From NCBI GenBank assembly GCA_016201105.1, contig JACQDN010000052.1:1-50411 (forward strand): a stretch of 50,411 bases of DNA, given 5' to 3'. The position numbers and the translations under genes are program-made. Below are positions 1-9,149 of the stretch, piece by piece. This DNA is from Pseudomonadota bacterium. GTDB lineage: Bacteria; Pseudomonadota; Alphaproteobacteria; Micropepsales; Micropepsaceae. The notes below the pieces were generated by a model. That model was given only the letters and a program-made list of their open reading frames with translations, was not told where the DNA came from and searched no databases. Position 1 is the first letter of the stretch. Each line of letters begins with the position of its first letter.

Positions 1-1
1 A

Positions 2-907
2 CTCGTCGGCGCCCGCTTCGAACCGAAGGACTGGATGGCGATCATCTTCAATCCGTCGTTTCCCTATCGCCTGGCGCACACCGTCACCGCCTTCTACATC
101 ACCACCGGTTTCGTCGTGTGCGGCGCGGCCGCGTTCCTGATCCTCAAGCGGAAGTTCGTCGAAGAGGGCCGCGTGATGCTCTCCACGACTTTATGGCTGC
201 TGACCGTGCTGGTGCCGCTGCAGGTTTTATTGGGCGACCTGCATGGTCTCAACACGCTTGCCTATCAGCCGGTGAAACTCGCGGCGATCGAAGCGCATTG
301 GAATCCCGAGAGCCACGCCGCCCTCGCGCTCTTCGCCTGGCCCGACGAAAAAGCCGAAACCAACCGCGCCGAAATCACCGTGCCCGAACTGGGGAGCATC
401 ATCCTCACCCATAGCGCGAGCGGCACCGTGCCGGGATTGAAGCAATTTCCGGTGGATGAGCGGCCGCCGGTCGCCATTCCTTTCTTTGCCTTTCGCACCA
501 TGGTCGGTCTTGGCCTCCTCATGTTGGCATTCGTCTCTGTCGGATTGTTCCTGCGCACGCGCAGAAAACTTTTTACGACCGACTGGTTTCTGCGCGCGTT
601 GATGTTCGCCACGCCCATCGGCTTTCTCGCCGTGCTCGCCGGCTGGACGACGACCGAAGTCGGCCGTCAGCCTTGGACGGTCTATGGTCTGATGCGCACC
701 GCCGATTCCGTGTCGCCGTCGCTGACCGGCATCGACGTCCTGCTTTCCCTCTTCGGCTACATCGCGGTCTATCTGGTAATCTTTCCCGCCGGAATCGTGC
801 TGATGGCCCGTGTGGTGAAGAAAGGTTTGGCCGAACCGGACATCGAAAGCACCGAAGTGGAAGCGGGCCGCCCGAAGAACCCCGCGCTTGCCATGCCGGA
901 GACATGA
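2..907 (+). CDS. cydA: Cytochrome bd ubiquinol oxidase subunit I, C-terminal part (start outside window)
   Basis: Membrane subunit of the cytochrome bd quinol oxidase, which reduces O2 to water with high affinity. The reading frame is open from base 2, so the N-terminal half, with the first heme ligands, is missing from the window. The visible 301 residues include FRTMVGLG near 488-511, where the Met at 500-502 matches the heme b558 ligand (Met393 in E. coli), and the family hallmark GRQPW at 662-676 followed by an RTADSVSP-like stretch. At least four hydrophobic segments are visible. Its stop overlaps the cydB start (ATGA at 904-907), so the two are translationally coupled. Whether it is a classical bd or a cyanide-insensitive CIO variant cannot be decided without the Q-loop. 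Confidence 0.95.
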   Translation, partial: LVGARFEPKDWMAIIFNPSFPYRLAHTVTAFYITTGFVVCGAAAFLILKRKFVEEGRVMLSTTLWLLTVLVPLQVLLGDLHGLNTLAYQPVKLAAIEAHWNPESHAALALFAWPDEKAETNRAEITVPELGSIILTHSASGTVPGLKQFPVDERPPVAIPFFAFRTMVGLGLLMLAFVSVGLFLRTRRKLFTTDWFLRALMFATPIGFLAVLAGWTTTEVGRQPWTVYGLMRTADSVSPSLTGIDVLLSLFGYIAVYLVIFPAGIVLMARVVKKGLAEPDIESTEVEAGRPKNPALAMPET

Positions 908-1911
908 CGATGATCGATTTCGTTCCGATCTGGACTCTCATTCTCGGCGCCGGCGTCTTCTTCTACGTGCTGCTCGACGGTTTCGATCTCGGCGTCGGCA
1001 TCCTCTACGGCTTTGCGAAGAGCCGCGACGAGCGAAACCTCATGGTCAATTCCATCGCCCCGGTGTGGGACGGCAACGAGACCTGGCTGGTGCTGGGCGG
1101 CGTGGGCTTGCTGGCCGCTTTTCCGCTCGCTTTCGCGATCATCATGCCCGCGGTCTATTTCCCGATTCTTGTGATGCTCTTGGCCCTAGCCTTCCGCGGC
1201 GTTTCCTTCGAATTCCGCTTCAAGGATTCCGAGCATCACACCTTCTGGGATCGCGGCTTCTGGGTCGGCTCGACGGTGGCGACCTTCGCGCAAGGCCTCG
1301 TGCTGGGTGCCTTCATCCAGGGCTTCAAAGTCGACGGCCGCCACTTCGTCGGCACCTCGTTCGACTTTCTCACACCGTTTTCGCTCTTCACCGCGCTTGC
1401 GCTCGTCGCCGGTTATGCGCTGCTGGGTGCTGGTTGGCTGATCCTCAAGACCGAGGGCGAATTGCAGCAACGCGCGCGCCGCCAGGGCCGCTCTGCGTTC
1501 CTCGCCGTGCTGATCGCGGTGGGCATCGTGAGCCTGTGGACGCCGCTCGCCAATGCCGACATCGCTGCGCGGTGGTTCTCCTGGCCCAACATCGCCTTCT
1601 TCGCGCCGGTGCCGCTGATCACTGCGGCGCTCGCCTATTGGGAATGGCGCTCGCTGAACAATGCGTCCGAAGCGGCGCCCTTTGTCGGCGCCATGGCGCT
1701 CTTCTTCATGTCCTATGTCGGCATCGCCATCAGCCTGTTCCCGATGATCGTGCCGCATCATTATTCGCTTTGGCAGGCCGCTTCCGCTCCGTCAACGCAA
1801 GCGTTCCTGCTGTTGGGCACGGTGTTCCTGCTGCCCGTCATCCTCATGTACACCGCGTGGTCCTACTGGGTCTTCCGCGGCAAGGTGCGTGCCGATATCG
1901 GCTATCATTGA
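904..1911 (+). CDS. cydB: Cytochrome bd ubiquinol oxidase subunit II
   Basis: Second membrane subunit of cytochrome bd oxidase, 335 residues. The start is taken at the ATG that overlaps the cydA stop; a longer open frame upstream lies inside cydA and is not used. The N-terminus (VPIWTLILGAGVFFYVLLDGFDLG) and the following VWDGNETWLVLGG segment are characteristic of CydB. About eight hydrophobic helices can be counted. No cydX-like small ORF follows, and no cydCD exporter is adjacent: the ABC transporter at 9711 is a different gene in a separate context. A strong hairpin follows 6 bases after the stop. The oxidase fits the FNR-linked low-oxygen cluster further right. Confidence 0.96.
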   Translation: MTMIDFVPIWTLILGAGVFFYVLLDGFDLGVGILYGFAKSRDERNLMVNSIAPVWDGNETWLVLGGVGLLAAFPLAFAIIMPAVYFPILVMLLALAFRGVSFEFRFKDSEHHTFWDRGFWVGSTVATFAQGLVLGAFIQGFKVDGRHFVGTSFDFLTPFSLFTALALVAGYALLGAGWLILKTEGELQQRARRQGRSAFLAVLIAVGIVSLWTPLANADIAARWFSWPNIAFFAPVPLITAALAYWEWRSLNNASEAAPFVGAMALFFMSYVGIAISLFPMIVPHHYSLWQAASAPSTQAFLLLGTVFLLPVILMYTAWSYWVFRGKVRADIGYH

Positions 1912-1917
1912 AATTCA

Positions 1918-1951
1918 TTTCACCTCCCCGCCCGACGAAGGGGAGGTGAAA
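1918..1951 (+). terminator. Hairpin after cydB
   Basis: Perfect 12-bp inverted repeat (1918-1929 and 1940-1951, arm TTTCACCTCCCC) around a 10-base loop, directly after the cydB stop. The 3' arm ends in AAA and no U-tract follows on the plus strand, so it may be a 3'-end stabiliser or an inefficient terminator. Confidence 0.6.
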
Positions 1952-2015
1952 AGCACAGGCCTTGCCCGTTGCCTTCGCTTGCGTACTGTTCCCCCAGAAC
2001 ATCCGGAGGAACACG

Positions 2016-2813
2016 ATGGCCTATCAAACTCTCATCATCGAAAAAGAAGGACAGGTCGATTGGCTCACGCTCAATCGTCCCGAACGGTTGAACGCGCTCA
2101 ACACCACGCTGGTCGACGAGCTGCTCGACTATTTTCAATCGCTCTACATGAACCATGACGTGCGCATCGTGGTGATGCGCGGTGCCGGCACTGCCTACTG
2201 CGCAGGCCTCGATCTCAAGGAGCGTCCTCGCAGCAATGCGCCCACGGGACCTGCTGCGGGCCTGATGAGCCAGCGGCGCATTAGCGAGATCGTCATGCGC
2301 ATGCGCCGCGCGCCGCAACCGATCATCTCTCTCGTACACGGCCCGGCCTGCGGCGGTGGTTTTGCCTTTGCGCTCGCCTCCGATGTGCGCATCGCGGGGG
2401 AAAGCGCGCGGATGAACGCGGCCTTCATCCGCATCGGGCTTTCGGCCTGCGATATCGGGGTTTCCTATTTCCTGCCGCGACTTGTCGGCGTGTCTGTCGC
2501 GTCCGAATTGATGCTGACCGGCAGATTCATCAACGCCGATCGCGCACAACGTGTCGGCCTGGTGTCGGAAGTCGTGCCGGACGCCAAGCTGACGCAGGCC
2601 GTGCGCCCGTATCTCGATGAAATGCTCCGCACCACGCCCTTGGGTCTGCGCCTCACAAAAGAATGCCTCAACATGAGCGTGGATGCGGGGAGCCTGGAAG
2701 CGGCCATCGCAATGGAAGACCGCAATCAGATCCTCTGCAGCCAGACCAGCGACTTCCGTGAAGGCATCAGCGCTTTCCTCGAGAAGCGCACGCCCCACTA
2801 CACCAACAACTAG
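2016..2813 (+). CDS. Enoyl-CoA hydratase/isomerase (crotonase) family protein
   Basis: Crotonase-fold acyl-CoA enzyme, 265 residues, probably cytoplasmic beta-oxidation or a related CoA pathway. The start is the ATG at 2016 with GGAGGA at 2005-2010; the longer open frame has no ribosome site. The oxyanion-hole segments are YCAGLDLK and HGPACGGGFAFALASD. At the positions of the two catalytic glutamates of the rat mitochondrial hydratase this protein appears to have other residues, with an Asp in LSACDIG instead, so its exact reaction (hydratase, isomerase or other) is open. It is followed 9 bases later by a short-chain dehydrogenase, probably one transcript. The C-terminus, FREGISAFLEKR, is typical of the family. 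Confidence 0.9.
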   Translation: MAYQTLIIEKEGQVDWLTLNRPERLNALNTTLVDELLDYFQSLYMNHDVRIVVMRGAGTAYCAGLDLKERPRSNAPTGPAAGLMSQRRISEIVMRMRRAPQPIISLVHGPACGGGFAFALASDVRIAGESARMNAAFIRIGLSACDIGVSYFLPRLVGVSVASELMLTGRFINADRAQRVGLVSEVVPDAKLTQAVRPYLDEMLRTTPLGLRLTKECLNMSVDAGSLEAAIAMEDRNQILCSQTSDFREGISAFLEKRTPHYTNN

Positions 2814-2822
2814 GAGCAAAAG

Positions 2823-3584
2823 ATGGATGTTTCCTTGAAAGGCCGCGTGGCGCTGGTCACGGGCGGCGGGCGCGACATTGGCCGCGCGATTGCGCTGGAA
2901 CTGGCCAAGGCTGGCGCCGATGTCGCGGTGAACTACCGCCGCGACGAGGGGGCGGCGAAGGAAGTCGTCGGCGAGATCGAGAAGATAGGCCGCAGGGCGC
3001 GCGCCTATTCGGCCTCGGTCGAAAACTGGGATGAAGACGTGGCGATGGTGGCCGACGTGCTGAAAGATTTCGGCGCCATCGGCATTCTCGTCAACAATGC
3101 CGGCATCGCCAGCCGCGGCAACAGCGTCGCCGACACCGATCCCGCCGAAATGGAGCGCGTGGTGCGGGTGCATGCTTTTGCGCCGCACTATCTTTCCAAG
3201 CTGGTGATCCCGTCTATGCGCAAAGAAAAACGCGGCGACATCATCATGATCTCCAGCGTCGCAACACGGCACATGGGTCCGAACGGCGGCCCCTACAATA
3301 TGGGCAAGGCGGCGATGGAGGCCCTCGCGCTCACCATCGCCAAGGAAGAGCGCGCGCACGGCATCCGCTGCAACATCGTGGCGCCGAGCCTGACGGTGAC
3401 CGAAATGGGCATCCGCCTCACCAAGGCGCGCACCGGTGGCAAAGATATCCACGAACTCGACGCGTCCTCGCCCTTCGGCCGCGTCAGTATGCCCGAAGAC
3501 GTGGCGGCGGTTGTGACGTTCCTGGTCTCGTCGGCCAATCCCTACGCCAACGGTCAGAAAGTGAACGTCGATGGCGGCGGCTGA
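2823..3584 (+). CDS. SDR family oxidoreductase
   Basis: Classical short-chain dehydrogenase/reductase of 253 residues, NAD(P)(H)-dependent. Visible motifs in order are the glycine-rich cofactor loop TGGGRDIG near residue 14, NNAG near residue 93, the catalytic SSV...YNMGK set (Ser, Tyr and Lys) near 142-160, and a C-terminal VNVDGGG ending as in FabG-like members. It lies 9 bases downstream of the crotonase gene and may act on the hydroxyacyl product of that enzyme, but the substrate cannot be read from the sequence. The 3' end overlaps the next small gene by 14 bases in another frame. Confidence 0.92.
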   Translation: MDVSLKGRVALVTGGGRDIGRAIALELAKAGADVAVNYRRDEGAAKEVVGEIEKIGRRARAYSASVENWDEDVAMVADVLKDFGAIGILVNNAGIASRGNSVADTDPAEMERVVRVHAFAPHYLSKLVIPSMRKEKRGDIIMISSVATRHMGPNGGPYNMGKAAMEALALTIAKEERAHGIRCNIVAPSLTVTEMGIRLTKARTGGKDIHELDASSPFGRVSMPEDVAAVVTFLVSSANPYANGQKVNVDGGG

Positions 3585-3870
3585 AGACGATTGGCGGCTG
3601 GAGCAGCTCCGCAGTCAGAAGCACCTGCACCGCATCCGCTTAGAACGGAAGCCCTATCGCGCCTACCGACCGGGATGGGATCACGATCATTGTGTAGCAT
3701 GCACAGCGCAGTTTGCGGAGCAGGACCTTCCCAACGAACGGGTTCTAAAGGAAGGGTATGCGACATGCGACGACTATGTGCATGGCGCCGAATATGACTG
3801 GGTCTGTCCCGAATGCTTTTTGGATCTAAAGGACGCACTCGGATGGCAAGAAGCGACCGCGTCCACATAG
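3571..3870 (+). CDS. Small conserved zinc-ribbon-like protein
   Basis: 99-residue protein with two cysteine pairs, HDHCVAC near residue 40 and CPEC near residue 80, plus a Cys in YATCDDYV, which looks like a zinc ribbon. I recall similar short bacterial proteins with a WDHDHC..C...EGY.T.D...W.C..CF pattern, but I know no function. The start overlaps the end of the SDR gene by 14 bases, which suggests translational coupling; the reading frame differs from the SDR frame. Acidic and aromatic residues dominate the C-terminal half. It could be a stand-alone metal-binding or regulatory protein. Confidence 0.72.
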   Translation: MAAAEDDWRLEQLRSQKHLHRIRLERKPYRAYRPGWDHDHCVACTAQFAEQDLPNERVLKEGYATCDDYVHGAEYDWVCPECFLDLKDALGWQEATAST

Positions 3871-3918
3871 TGGGACGGCTATGGTTTGAATTCCTGCCTT
3901 TTAGACGTTGCCATGTGC

Positions 3919-4341
3919 TCAATGCGCCGCCTTCGGCGTTTCCATCAATTCCACCAGTACGCCGCCCATGTTCTTGGGATGCACGAAGATCACAGGCGTG
4001 CCGTGCGCGCCGATGCGCGGTTCGCCGGTGCCGAGCACGGTGGCGCCTTTCACGCGCATCTCGTCGCGCGCCTTGGTGATGTCTTCGACTTCGAAGCAGA
4101 CATGATGCTGCCCGCCCTTGGGATTGGTCTTGAGGAATCCGGTCAGCGGAGAGTTGTCGCCATAAGGTTCGATCAGTTCGATCTGGGAATTGGGCAGATT
4201 GACGAAGCAGACCCACACGCCTTGCTCCGGCATGACCCATTTCTTGGTGACGTCGGTCGCCCCCAGCATCTCGCGGTACATCTTCACCGACTCGTCGATC
4301 GAGGGTGTCGCTACGCCAATGTGGTTGAGCCGGCCGATCAT
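3919..4341 (-). CDS. mce: Methylmalonyl-CoA epimerase
   Basis: Glyoxalase/VOC-fold epimerase of 140 residues that interconverts (R)- and (S)-methylmalonyl-CoA in the propionyl-CoA to succinyl-CoA route. The family pattern is clear: N-terminal LNHIGVATPSID with a metal His, QIELIEP with a Glu, QHHVCFEVEDI with a His, and the C-terminal HPKNMGGVLVELME with a Glu. These make the metal site. The mutase and propionyl-CoA carboxylase genes are not in the window. It is divergent from the crotonase gene at 4444, with about 100 bases between them. Confidence 0.95.
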   Translation of the reverse strand: MIGRLNHIGVATPSIDESVKMYREMLGATDVTKKWVMPEQGVWVCFVNLPNSQIELIEPYGDNSPLTGFLKTNPKGGQHHVCFEVEDITKARDEMRVKGATVLGTGEPRIGAHGTPVIFVHPKNMGGVLVELMETPKAAH

Positions 4342-4443
4342 GTTTCTCTCCTGACGCGAGGTAAGCCTTTAGAATAACGCAATTTCGCTTGGCGCAACTG
4401 CGGCATCGCTGACAGACTGCGGTAGCGATATTAGGAGGCGTCC

Positions 4444-5316
4444 ATGGCCTATCAGCACATCCTCTACGAGACCGATGGTCCAGTCCTGACCGTCTCGCTC
4501 AACCGGCCCGACAAGCTCAACGCCTACACCGGCATCATGGGCGCGGAACTCGAGGACGCTTTTCTGCGCGCCGACGCCGATGACGACATCCGCGTCATCA
4601 TCGTGACCGGCGCCGGACGGGGCTTCTGCGCTGGTGCCGACATCTCCGGCGGCGCCAACGCGTTCGACACTTCAGGAGGCAAGAACGCTGCCATGTTCGG
4701 CGATGGCGGCAAGCGGCGGCAAGAAAGATCCGGGGGCAGCGGCGCAGGCTTCGTGGGCGCCATCTATCGCTGCCGCAAGCCCAGTATCGCCGCGATCAAT
4801 GGCGCGGCGGTGGGCGTCGGCATCACGTTGGCGCTGCCGATGGATATCCGCATCGCGTCGAGCGAAGCGCGCTTCGGCTTCGTGTTCGCGCGACGCGGTC
4901 TCGTACCGGAAGCAGGCAGCGCGTGGTTTCTGCCCAAAATCGTGGGCCTCAGCCAGGCGATGCGCTGGTGTCTTTCGGGGCAGGTCTTCAATGCCGACGA
5001 AGCTTTGCGCGGCGGGTTGGTGAGCGAAGTGACCGCACCCGATGCGCTGCTTTCGCGCGCCAAAGAGATCGCCAAGGAAATCGCAGAGAACACCGCCCCC
5101 GTCTCCGTGGCGCTGATGCGGCAGATGCTTTGGCACTACTCCAGCGACGATACTCCCTTCGAGTTGTTGAAGATCGATGGGCCGTTGTCGCTCGATCTCG
5201 GCGCCGGCGGCGATGTGAAGGAGGGCGTGGCGGCGTTCCTTGAGAAACGCAAACCGAAATTTCCCGGTAAGGTCACCAAGGACATCCCAGCACGCTGGAA
5301 AGCGAGAACGCAATGA
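4444..5316 (+). CDS. Enoyl-CoA hydratase/isomerase family protein
   Basis: Crotonase-fold protein of 290 residues with a good ribosome site (TTAGGAGG) before the ATG. Family motifs: GFCAGADIS near residue 60 and INGAAVGVGITLALPMDIR near 120, forming the oxyanion hole, then RRGLVPEAGSAW, where the Glu may act as the catalytic acid/base. The two glutamates of the rat hydratase seem absent at their usual places, so isomerase or another crotonase chemistry is possible. There is an unusual Gly/Lys-rich insertion (about residues 77-100) between the two oxyanion segments. The stop overlaps the next start (ATGA), so it is coupled to the glutathione S-transferase gene. Confidence 0.9.
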   Translation: MAYQHILYETDGPVLTVSLNRPDKLNAYTGIMGAELEDAFLRADADDDIRVIIVTGAGRGFCAGADISGGANAFDTSGGKNAAMFGDGGKRRQERSGGSGAGFVGAIYRCRKPSIAAINGAAVGVGITLALPMDIRIASSEARFGFVFARRGLVPEAGSAWFLPKIVGLSQAMRWCLSGQVFNADEALRGGLVSEVTAPDALLSRAKEIAKEIAENTAPVSVALMRQMLWHYSSDDTPFELLKIDGPLSLDLGAGGDVKEGVAAFLEKRKPKFPGKVTKDIPARWKARTQ

Positions 5317-5987
5317 AACTCTACGACGAGAACGATCCTGCTCCCAATCCGCGCCGCGTGCGGATCTTCTTGAAGGAGAAGGGCGTCGAAATTCCGCTGG
5401 TCCATACCTCGCTTGGCAAACTCAAGCACAAGGCGCCGGAATTCCTTGAGAAGAATCCGCTGGGCCAATTGCCGGTGCTGGAGCTGGACGACGGCACCTG
5501 CATCTCTGAAAGCGTCTCCATTTGCCGTTATCTGGAGTCGCTTTACCCGGAGCCGCCGCTATTTGGCTCAGATGCCAAGGAGAGCGCGCTCATCGACATG
5601 TGGATCCGGCGGGCCGAATTCCGGCTGATGCAGCCAATCGGCCAGATCTGGGTCAATACGCATCCGTTCACGGCGCAAGTCGTGGCCGCGCGCGGCGGTA
5701 GGCAATATACCGAATATGGCGAATCCAACCGCGCAGTTCTGGCTTCGGGCTGCAAGCTGCTCGATCGCGAGCTCGCCAGCCGCGACTACATTGCGGGCGA
5801 TCACTACACCATGGCCGACATCGTGGCACAGGCGAGCCTGGATTTCGGCCGCTTGATCGGAGCCGGCATCCCCGAGCAATGCGCGAACCTGAACGCGTGG
5901 TACGCCCGCGTCCGCGCGCGGCCGAGCGCAACAGAAGATCTGTCGCGCTCATTGCTGAAGCCGAAAGAGGCCAAAGCAATTTCCTAG
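5313..5987 (+). CDS. Glutathione S-transferase family protein
   Basis: Cytosolic GST of 224 residues. The N-terminal thioredoxin-like half has PNPRRVRIFLKEKG near residues 11-24, a NPLGQLPVLELDDG strand-turn, and the glutathione-binding ESVSICRYLE near residues 70-80 (Glu-Ser contacts gamma-glutamate). The C-terminal half is helical with YTMADIVAQASLDF near residue 165. Coupling to the preceding crotonase gene by a 4-base overlap suggests a role in conjugation or detoxification of a reactive acyl intermediate, but that is inference. It converges with the reductase on the other strand, with only 2 bases between them. Confidence 0.92.
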   Translation: MKLYDENDPAPNPRRVRIFLKEKGVEIPLVHTSLGKLKHKAPEFLEKNPLGQLPVLELDDGTCISESVSICRYLESLYPEPPLFGSDAKESALIDMWIRRAEFRLMQPIGQIWVNTHPFTAQVVAARGGRQYTEYGESNRAVLASGCKLLDRELASRDYIAGDHYTMADIVAQASLDFGRLIGAGIPEQCANLNAWYARVRARPSATEDLSRSLLKPKEAKAIS

Positions 5988-5989
5988 CG

Positions 5990-7003
5990 CTACTTCGTGA
6001 AGTCGAGCACGATCTTGCCGAAGTGCTCGCCCTTCATCATCGCTTCGAAGGCGGCGCGCGCTTCGCGCATGGGATAGACCTTGTCGACGACAGGCGAAAT
6101 CTTGTGCAGCTCCATGGCGCGGCACAAGCTTTCGAACATCGCGCGCGAGCCCACCGATAGTCCCTGGATTCTTGCACTCGTTCCGATCAAGGCCGGAATG
6201 AAAAGCGGTTCGGCCGCTCCCGAAAGCACGCCGATGATGGCGATATGCCCGCCGATGACGATGGATTTAAAACTCTCCTTGAGCGTCTGAGCGCCGCCCA
6301 CTTCCATCACAAAGTCGACGCCGCGCCTGTTCGTCAGCCGCCGCACTTCACCCGACCATTCCGGATGCGTTTTGTAGTTGATCGTATGAGTGGCGCCGAG
6401 TTTTTTTGCACGCGCCAGCTTCTCGTCGGAAGAGGACGTGATGATCGTTTCCAACCCGGCGGCATGGGCAAACTGCAGGCCGAAGATGGAGACGCCCCCC
6501 GTACCCTGCAGCAGCACGGTCTGGCCCGGCTCCAGCCGTGCATCCTCGAACAACCCGCGCCAGGCGGTGAGCGCGGCGCAAGCCAGGGTCGCAACCTGAT
6601 GATCGCTGAGGAAATCGGGAACCTTCGCTACGCCGTCTTGCGAAAGCACGACAAGTTCGCGGCCCGCACCCACGGGACCACCGAGCGCGCTCATTTGCGT
6701 TTCCGTGGTCGGGCGTCCCGATAGCCACTTCTGAAAGAAGAGCGTGGAGACGCGGTCTCCCACTTTCACGCGGGTGACGCTCGGACCCACGGCCTCGATC
6801 ACGCCACAACCGTCGGAGAATGGCGTGATTGGAAATTTCAGTCCTCCACCGTAAGCGCCGTTGACCATCAGCAAATCGCGGAAGTTGAGCGACGCGGCGC
6901 GGATGCGCACCAGCACTTCACCGGCCCCCGGTTTCGGCTCCGGCTTTTCCACCAATTTCAGATTGTCCAGTCCACCAGGTTCCAGGACTTCCAGCGCGCG
7001 CAT
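5990..7003 (-). CDS. Zinc-independent alcohol dehydrogenase/quinone reductase-like (MDR family)
   Basis: Medium-chain dehydrogenase/reductase of 337 residues, NADPH-dependent by family. The N-terminal GroES-like domain has AASLNFRDLLMVNG and DGCGVIEAVG. The Rossmann domain has VLLQGTGGVSIFGLQFAHAAG near residue 163 and DVVMEVGG-like (here DFVMEVGG). The cysteines that bind structural and catalytic zinc in alcohol dehydrogenases are absent, which puts it with the quinone oxidoreductase/enoyl reductase-like group. The substrate is unknown. It shares a 160-base divergent region with the flavin monooxygenase at 7164, so the two may be co-regulated. Confidence 0.9.
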   Translation of the reverse strand: MRALEVLEPGGLDNLKLVEKPEPKPGAGEVLVRIRAASLNFRDLLMVNGAYGGGLKFPITPFSDGCGVIEAVGPSVTRVKVGDRVSTLFFQKWLSGRPTTETQMSALGGPVGAGRELVVLSQDGVAKVPDFLSDHQVATLACAALTAWRGLFEDARLEPGQTVLLQGTGGVSIFGLQFAHAAGLETIITSSSDEKLARAKKLGATHTINYKTHPEWSGEVRRLTNRRGVDFVMEVGGAQTLKESFKSIVIGGHIAIIGVLSGAAEPLFIPALIGTSARIQGLSVGSRAMFESLCRAMELHKISPVVDKVYPMREARAAFEAMMKGEHFGKIVLDFTK

Positions 7004-7163
7004 GGCTTTCTCCTATTTCGCTGCCCGATTCCTAAGCCCGAAAGCCGGCCCCGCGAAAGCTTTTGACCGCGCAGGGCTACGGGTTAAGCTCATCCCGACA
7101 AGACATTCGGCACGGTGACGTGCGGTTTACGCAGCGTACCGGCCAACAAAATAGGAAACGCCG

Positions 7164-9089
7164 ATGAGCGCCGCTCACGACACCAGGAAGCTGGAAAAAT
7201 CCGACACCATCGAAGAAGCGCTGAAAGATGCGCACATCCCGAGCCTGATGATGGTGCTGGTGCATCTCACCGGCGATACCAGCCATCTGACCCCTGACGT
7301 GAAACCGGTTTACGACTTTTGGGGTGACGGGCAGGGCGGGATCGCGCCGGAAAAGCAAGCGAAGATTCGCGCCGCGGTGAAGGATGCCTTTGACGCATTT
7401 CTCGATGGCAAGAAACTGCCGCCGCCGCCGTCGGACGCGACGATGCGCAAGATGATGGACTTCATCTCCGGCGCCGAGATTCCCGAACGTTACGTTCCCT
7501 TCCTGAAAGAAGAGCTTGGCATTTCGGTGAGCGATACGCGCGAACCGAAATGGGATACGCCAAAGCTGAAAGATATCGCGCACAAGATGAAAGTCATCGT
7601 CATCGGTTCGGGCATGTCGGGCATCTTGACCGGCATTCGTCTGCAACAGGCCGGCGTGCCGTTCGAAATCATCGAGAAGAATTCCGATGTCGGTGGCACC
7701 TGGTTCGAAAATGCTTATCCCGGCTGCCGCGTCGACAACCCCAACCATCTCTATTCGTTCTCGTTCGAACCAAACCATGAATGGCCGCAGCATTTCTCGA
7801 CGCAAGACGTGCTGCTGTCTTATTTTCGGCGCACCGCCGACAAATATGGTCTGCGCAAACACATCCGCTTCGAAACCGAAGTGAAAGAAGCTGCCTTCGA
7901 CGAGAAGAGCGGGCTTTGGAACGTGCGTCTGCGCGGCAAGAACGGTAAGGAAGAAACCATCGCCGCCAATGCGGTAATCAGTGCCGTGGGCCAACTTAAC
8001 CAGCCGAAGATCCCAGACATCAAAGGCCGCGACAGTTTCAAGGGCGTCGCGTTCCATACCGCGCGCTGGCGCCATGACGTCGATCTGAGAGGCAAGCGCG
8101 TCGCCGTCGTCGGAACCGGAGCCACCGCCTTCCAGGTCATTCCTGCCATCGCCGATCAGGTGAAAGAATTGCTTGTTTTCCAGCGCTCCGCGCCATGGCT
8201 GGGGCCGACGCCCGACTATCACAAGGATGTTTCTCCCGGAAAGAAATGGCTGCTGGAGCATCTGCCGTTCTACGACAAATGGTATCGCTTCTATCTATTC
8301 TGGACCATGACCGACGGCATTCTGGAAATGGTGCGCGTCGATCCCACCTGGAACGACATGTCGAAGTCGGTGAGCCCCGCCAACGACATGCTGCGCGAAA
8401 TGCTCACCGAGAAGATCAAGGAGCAGGCGCCCAACCGCCCCGATCTTCTAGAGAAAGTCATTCCGAACTATCCCTTCGGCGGCAAGCGCTCGGTGCGCGA
8501 CAACGGCGTTTATATCGCCGCCCTGGCAAAGCCGACCACGCAGCTCGTCACCGCCGGCATTCGCGAGATCACGCCGAAGGGCATCGTGACCGACGATGGC
8601 AAGGAGCACGACGTCGACGTCATCATCTGGGGTACGGGCTTCTATGCCAGCGACTTCCTGCGCACCTTCAGAATCGTCGGCAAGAACGGCGTGGAATTGC
8701 ACGATCGCTGGAAGGGCGACGCGCGCGCCTATCTCGGCATGACGATTCCGGATTTTCCGAATTTCTTCTGCATCTATGGTCCCAACACCAACATCGTGGT
8801 GAACGGGTCGATCATCTTCTTCTCGGAAGCTAGCGTGCGCTACATCGTGAACTGCCTGAAGCTTCTGGCCGAAACCGGCAAGAAGACGATGGAAGTGAAG
8901 TCCGATGTCCACGACGCCTTCAACACGAAGGTCGATGAAGCGAACAGGCTGATGGCGTGGGGCCAGGAAGGCTTCACCAGCTGGTACAAGAACCAGACTG
9001 GCCGCGTCAGCCAGAACTGGCCCTATCTGCTGGTGGACTATTGGGAGCGCACCGTCGCCCCCGACCCCAAGGACTTTGTGCTGAATTGA
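7164..9089 (+). CDS. Flavin-containing monooxygenase, Baeyer-Villiger type
   Basis: FAD/NADPH monooxygenase of 641 residues, about 140 residues longer than the common type because of an N-terminal helical extension. The FAD-binding GSGMSG is near residue 148, with the EKNSDVGGTWFENAYPGCRVD stretch typical of Baeyer-Villiger enzymes after it. The fingerprint FxGxxxHxxxW is near residue 292 (FKGVAFHTARW), but the residue after the Trp is Arg instead of the usual Pro or Asp. The NADPH-binding GTGATAFQ is near residue 319. The expected reaction is oxidation of a ketone to an ester or lactone; the substrate is unknown. The start has AGGAAA upstream. Confidence 0.92.
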   Translation: MSAAHDTRKLEKSDTIEEALKDAHIPSLMMVLVHLTGDTSHLTPDVKPVYDFWGDGQGGIAPEKQAKIRAAVKDAFDAFLDGKKLPPPPSDATMRKMMDFISGAEIPERYVPFLKEELGISVSDTREPKWDTPKLKDIAHKMKVIVIGSGMSGILTGIRLQQAGVPFEIIEKNSDVGGTWFENAYPGCRVDNPNHLYSFSFEPNHEWPQHFSTQDVLLSYFRRTADKYGLRKHIRFETEVKEAAFDEKSGLWNVRLRGKNGKEETIAANAVISAVGQLNQPKIPDIKGRDSFKGVAFHTARWRHDVDLRGKRVAVVGTGATAFQVIPAIADQVKELLVFQRSAPWLGPTPDYHKDVSPGKKWLLEHLPFYDKWYRFYLFWTMTDGILEMVRVDPTWNDMSKSVSPANDMLREMLTEKIKEQAPNRPDLLEKVIPNYPFGGKRSVRDNGVYIAALAKPTTQLVTAGIREITPKGIVTDDGKEHDVDVIIWGTGFYASDFLRTFRIVGKNGVELHDRWKGDARAYLGMTIPDFPNFFCIYGPNTNIVVNGSIIFFSEASVRYIVNCLKLLAETGKKTMEVKSDVHDAFNTKVDEANRLMAWGQEGFTSWYKNQTGRVSQNWPYLLVDYWERTVAPDPKDFVLN

Positions 9090-9149
9090 TCGTATTTGAC
9101 CTTCGTTCGCTTGATTGACCCCGTCATGAAGCTCTGAGACGGTGTCCGC

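Noticed and set aside
1920..3452. 510-codon open frame on the minus strand
   Set aside because: It lies opposite the crotonase and SDR genes, has no ribosome site and a composition of His/Arg/Asp typical of an antisense shadow in high-GC DNA.
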